Assembly (NCBI GenBank): GCA_003254885.1 | Contig: QANT01008187.1 | Location: 18,876-82,875, forward strand | Source of the DNA: Purshia tridentata | Taxonomy: Eukaryota > Streptophyta > Magnoliopsida > Rosales > Rosaceae | Length of the DNA stretch: 64,000 bases | Direction: 5' to 3' | Shown here: positions 11,962 to 25,212 of the stretch, piece by piece | How positions within the stretch are numbered: the first letter of the stretch is position 1 | How the letters are laid out: every line of letters begins with the position of its first letter | Notes under the pieces: generated by a model | Databases searched by the model: none | What the model was told of the DNA's origin: nothing | What the model saw: the letters and a program-made list of their open reading frames with translations, nothing else | Position numbers and translations under genes: made by a program

Positions 11962-14314
11962 ATTAAGAACTGCAGAGAACAACAATTTTGGGTATTTTTG
12001 AGATTTGTAATTTGATGATTTCTCATTCAAAACCCATTTTGTGCAGAAACAGAGAGAAGAAGAAGCTCTTTAGATTCTTCTATGCTTCATTTTCTTCTAT
12101 GGTCTTTTTTGTTTTGGGGGTTTTTGATATTTCCTCTGTTTTCTTTAATATGCTACAGAGGAGAGAAAGAGGAGGAAAATAGTAAAAATTGGGAGCAGGG
12201 GAGGAAGAGGCAAGAGTGAGCTACTGAGTGACTGAGCGGCTTAAGAGCTGAGGTAGACATGTGAGTGGGGTTTTATTCTGGGTTTGCGTCCACTTTTGAA
12301 ATGCCATTGTTTTCTCAATTATATTACTGTTATGCCATTTTCTATTTTCTTTTTGCCATCCCTATTTTTTGGATAACGTGAAATTGTGAATTTATTTTTT
12401 GATACCAAGAAAACAACCAACCCTTTTACGATGGTAATCTAGGGGTGGGCATGAAGGTCGAAGATCCCGAAACCATCTCATTTCACTTCATTCTGTTTTG
12501 TTTGATTTCGTCTCAAATTTTTTATTTCAAGTCTCGTCTCAGTTCCGTTCTGTATCAATCTCAAATTTAATATTGGATGGTTATGTCTCGTTCAGTTTAT
12601 CGTGCAACCCCTCCATCTATGGTCAAACAAGCCAATGACGACATGATACTAACACGTCACTAATGACTTTCCTCTTCTCACTTGCATCAATTGTCTTTGA
12701 CCTTATGTCTCTCTTTCTCTCTATTAGGGTTGGGCAAAAATTGATTCAAACCGACCAATCCAACCAACCCAACCAAATGGGTTGGATTGGTTTGGTTTAT
12801 AACACTAAAAAAATGAAGGTCGGTTTATAACCCGACCACCAATAAGTTAATTAACGAGTTGAGCTCTTAAATAACCAACCAAACAGATCTGCCTGACCTA
12901 AAAAAACATATTCTTGGTTAGTTTTAGGTTTATTATGATCTTTATTTGGCATCACATTTACGTGATATATGCATAAGGCGACGACTATTCCAACCACCTT
13001 AAGTTGCTGAATTGACCACCTTTACTTTGTTCACCACCAACTAATTTGAATTTTTTTAGTTTTAATGAGTTAACCACCCTAATGTAACACAAATACCCCT
13101 ATTTTCATAATCAATACCTTTACTCTCTAAGACTCAAACCCACCAATCAAACCTACCTCACCCCAAACATAACAGACCCATACCACCCACGCACAAAACA
13201 CACCTCCTTCAGTCGTCACTAGTTTTCTGGAAACTCTTTTAATATTGCCAAGAACACTTATAAACAAGCCTTAGCCTAGGAGCAACTCAAAGAACTATCT
13301 TACCTTTTTAGCTAATTTAGAAAGGTTGAACATTTTGGCCAAAAAAAAAAAAATAAAGGTTGAACATTAATCCTCCAACTGCCTCTCTATCACTCCACCC
13401 CCATTTTGTAGAAGCAAACTTTCACTAGCCTAAAGAAGTGAGAGAATTGCTACATTTAAAAGAAAAAAAAAAACTAAAATATTAACTAAAATAAAAGAGC
13501 ATTATTAGGCTACCATTTTAAAAATGGATAGCTAAAAATAACTTTTTAGTCATTTTACATAAAATATAGCTACAATTTTTAAGGACATTAGCCATTTAAG
13601 TGGATTTTTGACTTGAGTCTTTGACTCTTGTAATTGAACGGGGTCGAAAGGTTACCAACAAGGTGATGACAAATCAATACATATAATATAGTTAATCAGG
13701 ACCATGTGTCATGATATGATTGGGGGATGGACCGGATGGTAGGGCACATAGCACTCTATCCTATACAAGTATTTGCAAAACTGCAATCTGCATATCGTGT
13801 CAGCAGAAAAAAAAAAAAAAAAAAAANAAAAAAAAAAAAAAAAAAAAAAAAAACCAAAAATGTCAGTTATGTTATGTGAGTTAATTGCTGTGATCTGACC
13901 GAAAAATAAAAAGAGTTTAAAGGTTATGATCTAATCTAACCACCATCAAGAAATAACCGTCACGTTTTGACGTGGCTGAAATACGCTGCGGTATTCCGGC
14001 ACACATCTTTACGTTGACTCTTAAAAACTATCAAAACAAGTCAAACTGTTTGGAAATACATGATTTGTGACCATAGTCAATTGTGTTGATGTTTATTCTG
14101 ATTAAAGGCTTTATAGGAATGGCAACTGGTGGGTCATGCCAGATTTGATTTTTAGCTACAATTATATTTACTGAAAATTCTATAATATAATTAAAGTGTA
14201 ATATATTTAAGCTATATAGTATCGGCCCAAAATTAAAAGTTTCTTTGAACTTGTGCATTTGTCAAAAGATTGATTTCTTTACACACAAGAAACTCTTTAC
14301 ATGAGTTAAGTTTA
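11962..14314. other. REF6 promoter and AT-rich intergenic DNA
   Basis: The first 300 bases should hold the REF6 leader and promoter, with purine-rich stretches. The rest is AT-rich with transposon-like patches, for example a GGGGTGGGCA motif near 12444 and a GGGTTGGGCAAAAATT motif near 12727 that resemble ends of hAT-type elements. I could not delimit a complete element. A long A-run with one N lies at 13806..13852. No gene seen. Confidence 0.5.
13806..13852. repeat. Poly-A tract with an unresolved base
   Basis: About 45 consecutive A with an N at 13827. Probably a sequencing or assembly problem in a homopolymer, perhaps the tail of an old retroelement. Confidence 0.8.
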
Positions 14315-14323
14315 ATTAATGTA

Positions 14324-15381
14324 GAGAATTTCTATTTATACCCAACAATCTTCTTTTGTTACCCAATTTCTTAATTTACCCAACACTTACCTTTTTCAAA
14401 TCAGTTTTTTATTATTTTACCCAATCTCAATTACCACATTACCCTTATTAATAAATACCCAACTCATTATTTTAATTTTCTCTCCTTACACACAATTTTA
14501 CATACATTCCCAATAATAATAAATTTCTCTCCCAACCAATATTTACACTACACTCATACCCAACAAGCCAACACCATACCTAATAGTTGCCATATTTCCC
14601 TCACCACCACTGAATAGAACACCCAATCTCAGTCCTTAAGCTTTTTATTTGTTATTTTGGACAAATTAAACGTATTTTATGATGAGTTTGTTGTTTTTAT
14701 ATGAATTTTATTCATTGGTTTGAGTTTTTGGTGGATTTTTGAGTTGGATTCATTTATGCTGTCGGAGGCTATTTGGCTCTGGCCTGTCGAGTTCGTCGCA
14801 AATCTTCGGTTGACATCAATTAGACATTTCTCATTTGTTCAGCCGGCTCTAACCAAACATTTTTCATTTGTTCGGTCGACTCCAACCGAACATGTCTCAT
14901 TTGTTCGGTCGGCTCCAACCGAACATTTCTCATTTGTTTGGTCGGCTCCAACCAAACATTGTAGTCGTGTTTGGTTCTGGTTCGCTGAACACGTTCCAAA
15001 CCAAAAATTCCTAAAACGTCTAAAACATGGAAAAATGCAAAAAATTACACAAAATGCATGGATACATCATTTGGAGGCTCATAGGATACAATTTCATCAT
15101 TCTTCTATCTAAAAACCCTTGTTTTGATATTAGGGTTTAATATAATGTTAGTGAAAGTGTGAGAGAGAGTGTGAGTGAGTGTGAGGATGAGTGAGGATAG
15201 TTAGGTTAGGGTTGGTAAAGGAGTTGGGCATTAGGTGTTGGGTATGAAAAGAAAATTTAATTTTTTAAAAATTATAATTTGTCTTTATTGGTAATTTTAC
15301 TAAGGGATAAAATAGTCCATTCAAGTTTAAAATATATGTTGAGTATCAAAAGAAAATTGTTAGATATAGCTAAAATTTCCC
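14324..15381. mobile_element. Non-autonomous Mutator-like element (1058 bp)
   Basis: The two ends are inverted copies over roughly 43 bp: the left starts GAGAATTTCTATTTATACCC and the right, reverse-complemented, starts GGGAAATTTTAGCTATATCT; both continue with AACAAT, then CTTTTG. A 9-bp direct duplication ATTAATGTA flanks it exactly (14315..14323 and 15382..15390). A 9-bp duplication and G/A-rich ends are typical of Mutator-like elements. No transposase is encoded. The inside carries a 33-bp tandem repeat. Confidence 0.87.
14823..14960 (+). repeat. 33-bp tandem repeat inside the Mutator-like element
   Basis: About four copies of a 33-bp unit built on catttctcatttgttcggt and cggctccaaccga. 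Because 33 is divisible by three the plus-strand frame stays open and would encode an 11-residue repeat (like HFSFVRSAPTE). This is probably a by-product of the period, not a selected protein. Confidence 0.88.
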
Positions 15382-15390
15382 ATTAATGTA

Positions 15391-16547
15391 TGTATGACCA
15401 AGGAAACCAAACAGTACCATTAAGCCCGTAATAAGCCATTTTATAATTGTAGTTAATTATCTATTTGATAACCAAAATACAATTATCTATTTGATAATAC
15501 AACAAAGCAGATTTTGTAATAATTAGATTCCATTACGACCACCCTTTACCAATCATAGCAATATTCCCTCTCTTTTCCCTCATATCCCGCTGCCCCTGCG
15601 ATTGCAATTGGCCCCACAAAAAACTAACATGTAAATAAATAACATGTTGCTCATCACAGGTGGCAAAGGATTGAAAAGACAATGCCATAAACATAAATAC
15701 AAATCTTCTTAAGCTTTTAAATTCACTCCACCAAAATGTATATATACATTTTTTTTTCTAATAAGTTCGAAAGTGACATTAAGATAGTCAAAAAGTGATA
15801 GATTTTAGATTCAAATCAATTTTGATTTTACCAATTGCATTCATAGAAATCTGATTAGTGGATTCATAATAATTTTTAGGTGTAAGAAACAATATTACGA
15901 ATGGATACTGATATCAGCTGAGCAATACCATATAAAAGCAAACCTTAAATGTAGGCAAGATTTGTAGATTTGAAAGGAAGATAAACCAATATATGGCTGC
16001 AAAATCCCTGATCTTTCTCTTCCCCTCTCCCTCCTGTTGGGACTAATTGCTCAAAAACCTTGTGCAGCGCATTAATCAGAAGTAAGAATTGGTACCCATT
16101 TTCATGATATAAAGAAGTAAAGAAGTAAGTCATCCAGACTCCTTTCTAGTAATTCATTGGGACTTTGCACGAGTGAGTTTGAAGATACTCTAGAAAATGG
16201 CTCAGTATGGCCAGAGGAGCAGAGACAGATGAGCTGGTCCATCAAATGTTATCAGTTATAGACCCTTTTGTTCTCTATGATGCTATCTCATTTCCTTACT
16301 GCTAAATTAGATTTCCACTTTTCACCTATTGGGTGTCACTTTCCAATGCTTAGGGCATAGGGAATAGAGAAGCATAAGCAGACCAAAGTCCAGCGCAACT
16401 TGGACAAACAAATAATAATAGGTGTTGCTAAAATATTAGATAAGCATTAAGAAAAACTAACTTACATGGTATCCATATTGTACACACAGTAAATTTTCTC
16501 TAAAACATGGCAGTGGCATTGTAGCAAATGGATACAATTTATGCAGA
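15391..16547. other. Intergenic region downstream of APE1L
   Basis: AT-rich, with no coding signal recognised. The right end next to 16547 should hold the APE1L 3' untranslated region. Confidence 0.5.
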
Positions 16548-19500
16548 TCATTCACTTTCTTTAGAATCGGGGCCTGCTTCCGAAAGCACGAGGGAGACTG
16601 GACAGTGATCGCTTCCATAGAATCCTACAGAGTTTAGAATCAATGTTGGTTATTTATATACTGGCAGCTACAAGCCTACAAAACAGGAAAAAGTGACATG
16701 GAATGCAAAATATTATTTCATTCTATCTTTTGAAGTCACAACTCCATAGTTTGAAATGGAATTGCCAGAACATTTGATAGTAAAATCACAGAGCAACATG
16801 TGTCAACCATTAGAAGAAAATTGATGCCTTCAGAGTTCATACAATGCTATGATCTCCACTAGCTAGCAATTAGGGATGATATCATTAGCAAATTAAGTGG
16901 AAATGAGAGCCTCTTTCAGATTTTAAACTACATCTATGTAATTCTCACTAAAAAACAAACTATATTTACCTACAGGCTCCAAGTATTACAAGGAAATGCA
17001 TGGCCAACATAAGTAATATTCAAAATGTAATAAGACACCTTGTAATTCAATCCCTTGCCCATGCATCTCACATGCAACAATCCTGTCTTTGAGTTTCTCT
17101 GCAACTACGAAATAGTCTATTCTCATCCTTTTGCCTCGATACCTGCCAGAAAGCCATCAGTACTTTTATCAGGTGGTGCACTGTATACCAATACATGATT
17201 ATTCAACTACTCTACTGTATACATCTAAATTTTTTGCTAATTCAAATAGCATGACAAAGATGTACACACACTGCAATGGGTCAGATGAAATGAAAATTAT
17301 TTCAACATCAACTTCCTTTGCAAATTGATCATATAATACCAAGTTCTTACTTTCCAATTGGGTGTCCAGACCAAGAGAAGCCACGCTCCATGTCTTTCTC
17401 CTTGTGTAAGAACCGATATGCATCTATTAGCTTTCCCCTGTAGAAAAGCAGTTAAGTTCAATGTTCAAAACTTCATGAAGAAAACAACATATAATCAGAC
17501 AGAAAACTCATCTCTCAAAATTATTTGTTATGAAAGTAAACAATACAACTCCTAAGTAAATAATTTTAAACTTAGAAATTGCATATGCAAATTATTTTTC
17601 AAGACGAGTAAATAATTCCTCTTAATAAATGATATTATTTCAAATTCAATTCTGGTGATATCTTTTCCTTCTCCAATCCCTCCCTTTCTCCCTCTATATG
17701 CGCAGATACACACATGAGCGCATGCAGGCACACAACGTAAGATAGAAAGTAACAACTAAAGAAATAGGAGAACAAGTTAGTTGATGACAAACAAACCCAA
17801 TTTCTTATGGGATACAAGGACAATAAGCAATAACACTTTTTATACAAGTTGGCATCAATCACTTTTCTGACAGACCTCAGTTTCTTGGGGAAAAAGAGAA
17901 ACAAATATCAATAATTTATGGGTTATCCTTTCAACATACTAATTGCCAAGAAAACCATTGAAGCAAAGTTTTCAAGTGGAATCACGCACTCTTTCAATAT
18001 GTTACCAAAACGCTTCCTCTCAGACAAGGTAAATCCAGGCTGCCCACAATCCTGCATAATCAAGAAAACAAATCATCTTCTTAGTATTTAGAAAATATAC
18101 CACACATTTAGGGCACATTTGCAGTTGAAATAATTTAATAACCCCACAATCCTGTATCCTTTCATTATACTAATTGTCTAATAGACTACTACTAAAACTT
18201 GGTACACAATTTCATAAAATGAAACATGGACAGCATTGAATATGGCGATCATCAATATTTATGACAGACAGTAATTCTTCATAAAGAAGTAATTCATTCC
18301 CTCAGCAATTACATGGCTTCAGTTCTTGTACCAAGTTCAAAATTTCCTCAAAGGTATGAAAACATATGATGGATTGGAGCCTCCAAATTCTATGTAAATA
18401 GGAATGGAGCGTTCAAATCCATGAGACCACCAAATGCTTCCTGGCAAGAGAAATGTATAGGCATCCAAAAGAGTGGTCCCTAGCTTTTTAGGTAACATAT
18501 GGCTAGTTAACAAGAACAAAGTACTAATTAATATGGATATGGTAACTGTAATTATGCTCTAAGAGGATTCAGTATCAAATATAGCACCTCCTTATTTGGG
18601 GGAGCATAACCATTAAGCTTTGCTGCACTGAAAAAATCTGGATGACTCACATCAATATCTTCATGGCTGCAAACAAATTTAGATTAATACAGAACAATAT
18701 AAGTTCCTCTATAAGAAAATTCAGACATTCAATGAGGGTGCATAAATGACCCGACCATAACTTAGATCCTATTACATAAATGATTCATGATAAGTCTAGA
18801 ACAATTTTCAATACATTATTCAAATTACATAACTGTCAAAACTTTTTAATTTGAATTGTCACCAGGTATTAAATATATTATTTTGAAGCTAGTGGTTAGA
18901 ACAAACCTTCATTCAGAAATTTTTATCAAGGCAAGTTAATAAACAGAAATTTGAGAAGAGCTTGAATAGTAGAACACAGAAAGGAAATAAGAGGATAGAA
19001 CATCCACAGAAAACACTTACCTAACATTCAGATCACCACACCATATGAGAGGCTTATCAGAACATTGTGAAACGAACTCCAAAATCCTCTTGTCCCACTT
19101 TCTTCTCCTTAGGAATGAGTTTTCTTCCTCCTTCCAACCATTGTTTGGCGCATATGTATTCAACAAATGAAATGTCTCAAATTCAGCTAAGATGACCCGG
19201 CCATCTGGTTCATGATTTGAAGCTAACAACAAAGAAAACTGTATTAACGGACTGTTTTTCAATGTGCAAGTGAATAGAGCAAGTACTAGGGGATAGATAT
19301 CCAAGCATAAAGATGATTTCCCAGTACATGGATGGGCCAAAATACATCCATGCATGCATTCCATCTTCTCAGTTGAAAAATATTGTTGTCCAAGAAAGTT
19401 TAAATGAATTTTATACAATTTCTATAAGCATATAGTTCATTGTTCTTTACATAAATACGCAGTCAAACAAGTGAACGAAACTATGAAAAACTTATAGCAA

Positions 19501-21188
19501 AGATGCTCACAACTTGAAAATAGCGCAGTCAGATTCAATATAAACTTTCAATGGGTGCCTGCTAGTAACAAAAGCAGATTATTAACCAGCAAACCTTTTC
19601 TGTCAAGATTGAAATATACTTTTTGTGGTTGGAAACACTTCTTAACAAACAATGCAGTTCCTGCATACTTTGAATCTGAAAGGGACCACCAAACACGATA
19701 ATTTCCAAAGGGTGGACTTGATAGGGCACGCATCATTATCTGCATAATTTGAATAAGGAAAAAGAAAACCAACATATACATTAGTATTAATCATAGTTTT
19801 GAGCCTCTTTGCATAACAATAACCAAACTTACAAGTGGAAAACTTAAACATGTGAAGAACATGGAATGAAGGGATGGTGATTCAACTCAATTAATGAAGC
19901 TTAGTAGTATGAGAACCTCTTATTAGTATGCTACCCTATGAAAACCAACTATTCTCAAGAGAACAAACTCCTTGGCGTAGAACTTCCATGAATAGAATAT
20001 AAAACACACTTAAACTAATCAGCAACTCAAAGCTATCTAGAGTACTAATTGGGTAAAGTATTAAGTTTTTGTGGTGTCATCATATAAAGTTATATGCTTT
20101 GAGCATTACAATGATCAAGACAGGAATGGTACAGTTCAACAGGCACAGTGGCAAACTCCCACCCAAAGAACTTCATTCATAAAAGTATTACAAGTGTATA
20201 CCTGCTTTTCTTCACGTGATGAGTTATTGTCATCTTTCAACTCTCCTGGGTTTTTAGGTGCACCCTTTGAACCAGCAGCCGGCATCCTTACTTCCTAATA
20301 TTAATTTGCAGTTAGAAGGTTCTTGCACATACAATTTCCAAGGTTATTGCTTTTAGAATCAATATTTAGCAAAGAAAAGAATATGAACGAAAAAACAAAT
20401 TAAAGTAAAGAAGTCCACTAACATGCTTGAGTTTGACTCAGAAATTAGATCACGATAAATACAAAATATACATCTAGGAATACATATAATTTGGTGTACA
20501 AAATATAAACTAAAAACATCAATCTTCCTTTCCACCTTATTCCTCCTTCAATGAAGTGTATCAAAATGACATAATAAAGTACACAAACCAACTTATTAAA
20601 ATCTGATTAACTAAAAATAAAGAGAAGGACTTAAACCTTTAAAATTAAAAGAAAAACAAATTACCAACTGTGACCTTTACTGCTACAAGTTCATCAAATT
20701 CACAAAAGCCTACTGTGACATTTACTGCTACAAGTTCATCAAATTCACAAAAGCCTAGCTACAAAACTTCCCCTACAGCCCAAAACATAAAAAAGCCACG
20801 TCCTTTAACACATGAACCAACGTTCGCAGACCCAAACATCAAGTACCCATATTTCGTTACACCAAAATAAACGAAACACCATACCCCATTTGCCATCACA
20901 CACATCCATCAATGCCTCTCAAATCCCTAAACGAAAGCAAGCCAAATTTTAAAGTGGGTGGCTCACCTGTATTGCAATGACATCGGGGTCAAAGCTGGTG
21001 ATGAACTTAGTGAACTCAGGCCAGTTGTTCTTAACCCGAAGAAGAAAGCTGTTGGCATTCCACGTTACAAACTTGAGTGGCTCTTTCTTGGTGTCCTCCC
21101 CCGATATTTCTCCATTTTCTGGAGATGATGAAAGAGCCGGTTTCTTGGCAGACCCATCTTTCTCAACCGGTTGAAAGAACCGTTTCAT
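16548..21188 (-). CDS. APE1L: APE1L, apurinic/apyrimidinic endonuclease-like protein
   Basis: Member of the exonuclease-endonuclease-phosphatase fold, expected to cut DNA at abasic sites in base excision repair. Nine exons join in frame: 21188-20967, 20294-20202, 19739-19595, 19222-19021, 18666-18588, 18051-17990, 17437-17351, 17142-17039 and 16624-16548, giving 356 residues. Catalytic motifs are present in order: WNANSF near the start, IQEVRMP (metal-binding Glu), YAGTALFVKK, WCGDLNV (Asp/Asn) and GSDHCPV (Asp-His) at the end. The signatures LLNTYAPNNGW and GKRMRIDYF match plant APE1L (At3g48425), not ARP, which has an extra SAP domain. The start is the ATG at 21188 (MKRFFQPVEK). It is divergent to the CbbYA gene across 961 bp. 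Introns are AT-rich; the first contains a 45-bp duplication. Confidence 0.95.
20667..20756. repeat. Perfectly adjacent 45-bp duplication in APE1L intron 1
   Basis: Two head-to-tail 45-bp units (20667..20711 and 20712..20756) differ at one base seen (acctttact versus acatttact). It lies within an intron and no function is visible. Confidence 0.93.
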
Positions 21189-22149
21189 CGTCTCCCAATA
21201 GTGTTTGCTAAGCTCTGAGCTCCAGCCTCTAACAGTGTTTAACTGTTTGTTCCCCCATTAGAACAAAAGTCCTAGTCCTCGTCCATATAACTTTCGGGTA
21301 AATATACCGAAATATCGTTACAGCCCTAGTCCTTGGTTGTGGGAATTTTTTTAAATAATTAGTTGTGGGTTTCTAAGTTTTTATTGTTCTTTTTAATAAT
21401 TTATTTTATTTTGAAAATATTTTATAATTTATTTGTCACATAGCTTTTTGTATAAATTAAAATCACACTATATTAGCACCACGTCAATATTTAACAATTT
21501 TATTTTTTTGAACGAAGGATCTAACAAGAGTGTGTTTGTTGAAAAAAAAAAGGAATAGAAGTACCAACTTGCAATATAAAGTATACTTGATATGCTAAAT
21601 TGCAATTTTTTCAATTTTAAATCTTATATTTTTATTCTTAATTATTATACCCATGTTATTATAATTTAAATAATTGATAATATTATAAGGGTCATATGAC
21701 TATGTATATGATATAATCATTCAATGCTATGTTATTATTATGTATTTTTTAAGTTTATTATTTAGATTGAGGATGGGCCAAATTGGCTATTGGATGTACT
21801 TGCATCAGTTGTTTCACATTCTAACCAAATAAATAAAGCCCATCTTTTACAAAAAAAAAAAATGCACATATAGTCAGTACATCATTGAACTTCGCATCAT
21901 ACTGCTCTATTGGAGGATCTGTCCAATCAAATATATTAACCTCACACAAAAAAAATTCCTCTTGATGGTTGAGGATTTGTGCTTTTATGCTTAATTTGAA
22001 ACGATACATTTTCCCCTTATGAGTTGTGTGATTGGGCTTTGCCTTGGTTGGGCCTCAAATGGTGGTGAGTATTAGATAACTGTCACTAAGTTGGTTAAAA
22101 ACCGTTAAGAACAGAGAAAGTAAGGGTCCAATTTTGAAGAGAGTTTCCA
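21189..22149. promoter_or_regulatory. Shared divergent promoter region of APE1L and CbbYA
   Basis: The start codons of the two divergent genes are 961 bp apart, so both promoters must lie here. The sequence is AT-rich. I could not fix TATA boxes or other sites with confidence. Confidence 0.6.
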
Positions 22150-25100
22150 ATGGCGTCAATGAGCGCCTGTCTCTCCTTAGCTACATTATCTTCTGCAAAA
22201 CCTTTACTATCTCACAAAAAGACCACCACCACCTCCATTGCCAACCTCAAATCCCATGAAAGGACCTTACCATCTTCACTACTCGGTACAAGAATAACCA
22301 TTAGCAAAACACCAAGACCAATGACCAGGGTCGTTGGAACATATAGTTCTGTGGTCACTTGCTCAGCTTCTTCTTCTTCTTCTTCTTCCACTCTCCCATC
22401 GGCTCTTCTCTTTGACTGCGATGGCGTGCTTGTCGATACGGAGAAGGATGGCCACCGCATATCTTTCAACGATACTTTCAAAGAGGTAACATTCTCTTGC
22501 TCACCTCTGGTTTGGTGATTAATAACTGGTGTGGTGTGAGTTTGAAGATTTGAGAAATTCATTAATTTCTGCAAATGGGTTTTCTTGTTTTCGGGGATTT
22601 CTGTGAGTGCTTTGCTGGGTAATCTCGTAAAGAAGTGCAATTTCAAGAGAAATTGGAATTGTGAACCTGGGTTTTCATCATTTAAAGGAAATGAGGAGAA
22701 ATTGGCTTACTATTGATGTACCTTATTAGCAGACCCCAATGACTTACATGCATTAGTGACATTACATAATTGATTGCACAGAAAGAATTGGGTGTTACTT
22801 GGGATGTAGATTTGTACGGCGAGTTGCTCAAGATTGGAGGTGGAAAAGAAAGGTAAGTCTCTCCTAAAATATTTTAGAGCTTGTGTTGGCCTTACAAAAA
22901 ATTTTCAAGTCTGGTTCATGCACACTCAATAGATTTGGGGTGCTAAATTTTGTTTCTTTTCTATTTATACTATGAATTAAGTAGGTTTAATTTATATGTG
23001 AGTTAATATCAAGTTTATTGCAGAACTTATATGTGTATTAGTATTCAAATGGTTCTGGCCTTTGTAGGATGACGGCCTATTTTAACAAGACGGGTTGGCC
23101 AGACAAAGCTCCGAAGAGTGAAGAAGAAAGAAAAGAATTCATAGCTTCACTTCACAAGCGAAAGACAGAGTTGTTCATGGTCCTTATTGAGAAAAAGTTG
23201 CTGCCTCTTCGGCCAGGCGTTGCAAAGTTGATTACCATCTGATCTTCTGCTTTTGCGCTACATTTATTATTTGACATTTGCTTGTTAAAATTCTCTCACA
23301 TTTTACGGTTCTAAGTTTCTAACACTTGGAAGCAATATTGTTAGTAAGACTAAAAATATTAGTCTTTCAAGCAACATAACACCTAGATGCCGGCCCATAT
23401 TATTTTAAATGCAACCAGAGAGAATTACATGGCAATCTTTGTCCTTCAACCTGTTTGGTACCCCTTTCTGTCAAATACCTTTCAGATAATCAATGAACTT
23501 CTCATTGCATGTCTTTTCTTAACACAAGTTGATCATGTATTACAAAAATTATAATGGGTATAGTTCCTTCCTTCTATTCTTAAGTCGGGCATACAGGTTT
23601 ATTGATGAAGATATGTTTCCATTTAAAGTTCTCTAAAGGTGCCATGCCAGTCAATTGTATAACATACTGGACTTTAGAAAATCAATCTTTGGAAAATTTT
23701 TAGTATTTACAGTTTAAATCTTTTTACTACTTCTACTACTACTACTACTACTACTACTATTATTAAGATAATGGTTCCAGAATATGAACAAGTTTATCTA
23801 AATAAATTTGATTTTCAGATGCTGGGTTGGTGAGTTTCTGTTGTCAACTTGTACAGGTTAATAGATCAGGCTTTATCAGAAGGAGTTAAAGTTGCTGTGT
23901 GCAGCACTTCCAATGAGAAGGCGGTATGCTTAATCAGGTTCCACAACTTAATTGCTTGCATAATAGTTTCTTTGACCGATGATAGTCCCCTATAATTGGG
24001 TGTGTATATTCTATGCAAGAACTGTTCAAAGTCAAATCAGGGCAGTGCGGATCTGAGTGTCACTATGTTTCAAAACCTAATTCTTCCATGTTTCAGAACC
24101 TATAATTTGGGTGTGGATTTGATTGATACTTTTGATTCATAATTAAATGGACCGAAAATTGAAACTATGGGATCTCATTTCATCCTTAGTACATCTTCTT
24201 TATCAGCTTTACACTTTTTAGAACATAAGGTTAAAGATAAAGATCTTAATGTTGTTACTGTGGTTAATTTGGCTTATTGATGATGAATTATACTGATTCT
24301 TACTACATTCACATCCCATGTTGACATTGAACCATATATGTTGATTTGAAGGTCTCTGCAATAGTTTCATTCTTGTTGGGACCAGAACGGGCAGATAAAA
24401 TCAAGATATTTGCGGGAGACGTGGTTCCCCGCAAGAAGCCTGATCCAGTAAACTTTGATACCTCTGCATGTTGATTTAATTTTTTTATTTAATATCTATG
24501 CATACAACATTGTTTCTGTTTAGTTACTCTCAGCCTTTTACACACTGAGAAAAAGATGAGGACATAGCCACTGAACTACCTTCATTCTTCTTGACAGGCC
24601 ATCTATGTATTGGCGGCAAACACTCTTGGTGTTGATCCTTCAAGGTATATCAGGACAAGAAGGCAGCCTAATTTCTGACGTTACAAAAAGCAACACATGA
24701 GATTTTATATACACTGTTTATTTTCTAAATGAAGTTGAGATATCTATGTGCATTCTCTAACCCATTTTGCTAGGATAAACTATACAGCATATACCATAAA
24801 CTGTGTTTTTTTACTTTCAACTTCCATGCTTAACACATGCCTTTGGTAATATGTTTTTATCTATTTTCTGCAGTTGTGTTGTGGTAGAAGACAGTGCCAT
24901 AGGCCTTGCAGCTGCCAAAGCTGCTGGAATGAAGTGTATAGTAACAAAGAGCGGGTAACTTCCTCTTACTATATGGACCAAAATGCAATGCTTGCCTATT
25001 TGCCACTTTTCATTGGGATGTTTTAGATAAGATGATAAAAAGAAAGGCGGACAAGATGTGTTCACTTCATCTCTTAAAACTCTTGTTGCAGATACACGGC

Positions 25101-25212
25101 CAACGAAGACTTTCTGAATGCAGATGCTGTCTTTGACTTCATTGGAGATCCCCCAGAGGAGCGATTTGACTTGGCATTCTGCGGAAGCCTTCTCAAGCAG
25201 TCCGTGAGCTAG
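22150..25212 (+). CDS. CBBYA: CbbYA-type HAD phosphatase, chloroplast
   Basis: HAD-superfamily sugar phosphatase of the CbbY type; the Arabidopsis protein (At3g48420) dephosphorylates xylulose-1,5-bisphosphate, a misfire product that inhibits Rubisco. Eight exons join in frame: 22150-22485, 22782-22852, 23068-23226, 23857-23923, 24352-24447, 24598-24644, 24874-24954 and 25092-25212, giving 325 residues. The first roughly 75 residues are Ser/Thr/Lys-rich like a chloroplast transit peptide. Motif I is LLFDCDGVLVDTE, motif II is the Ser in CSTSNEK, the motif III Lys is in RKKPDP, and motif IV is VVEDSAIGLAAA. The start is the first ATG. The exon 3 donor (AAA|GTTGAT) is weak but is the only one that keeps the frame. 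Part of intron 3 and exon 4 recurs inverted at 26640..27075. Intron 3 also has a CTA microsatellite. Confidence 0.94.
23731..23760 (+). repeat. (CTA)n microsatellite in CbbYA intron 3
   Basis: About nine consecutive CTA/TAC triplets within the third intron. A possible length polymorphism. Confidence 0.85.

Noticed and set aside
12440-12790. Possible hAT-type elements with GGGTGGGCA/GGGTTGGGCAAA ends
   Set aside because: Only one-sided ends were seen; no partner terminus or 8-bp duplication could be placed.
14720-15112. 130-codon open frame on the plus strand
   Set aside because: It is kept open by a 33-bp tandem repeat inside a transposon; the flanks show no protein-like features.
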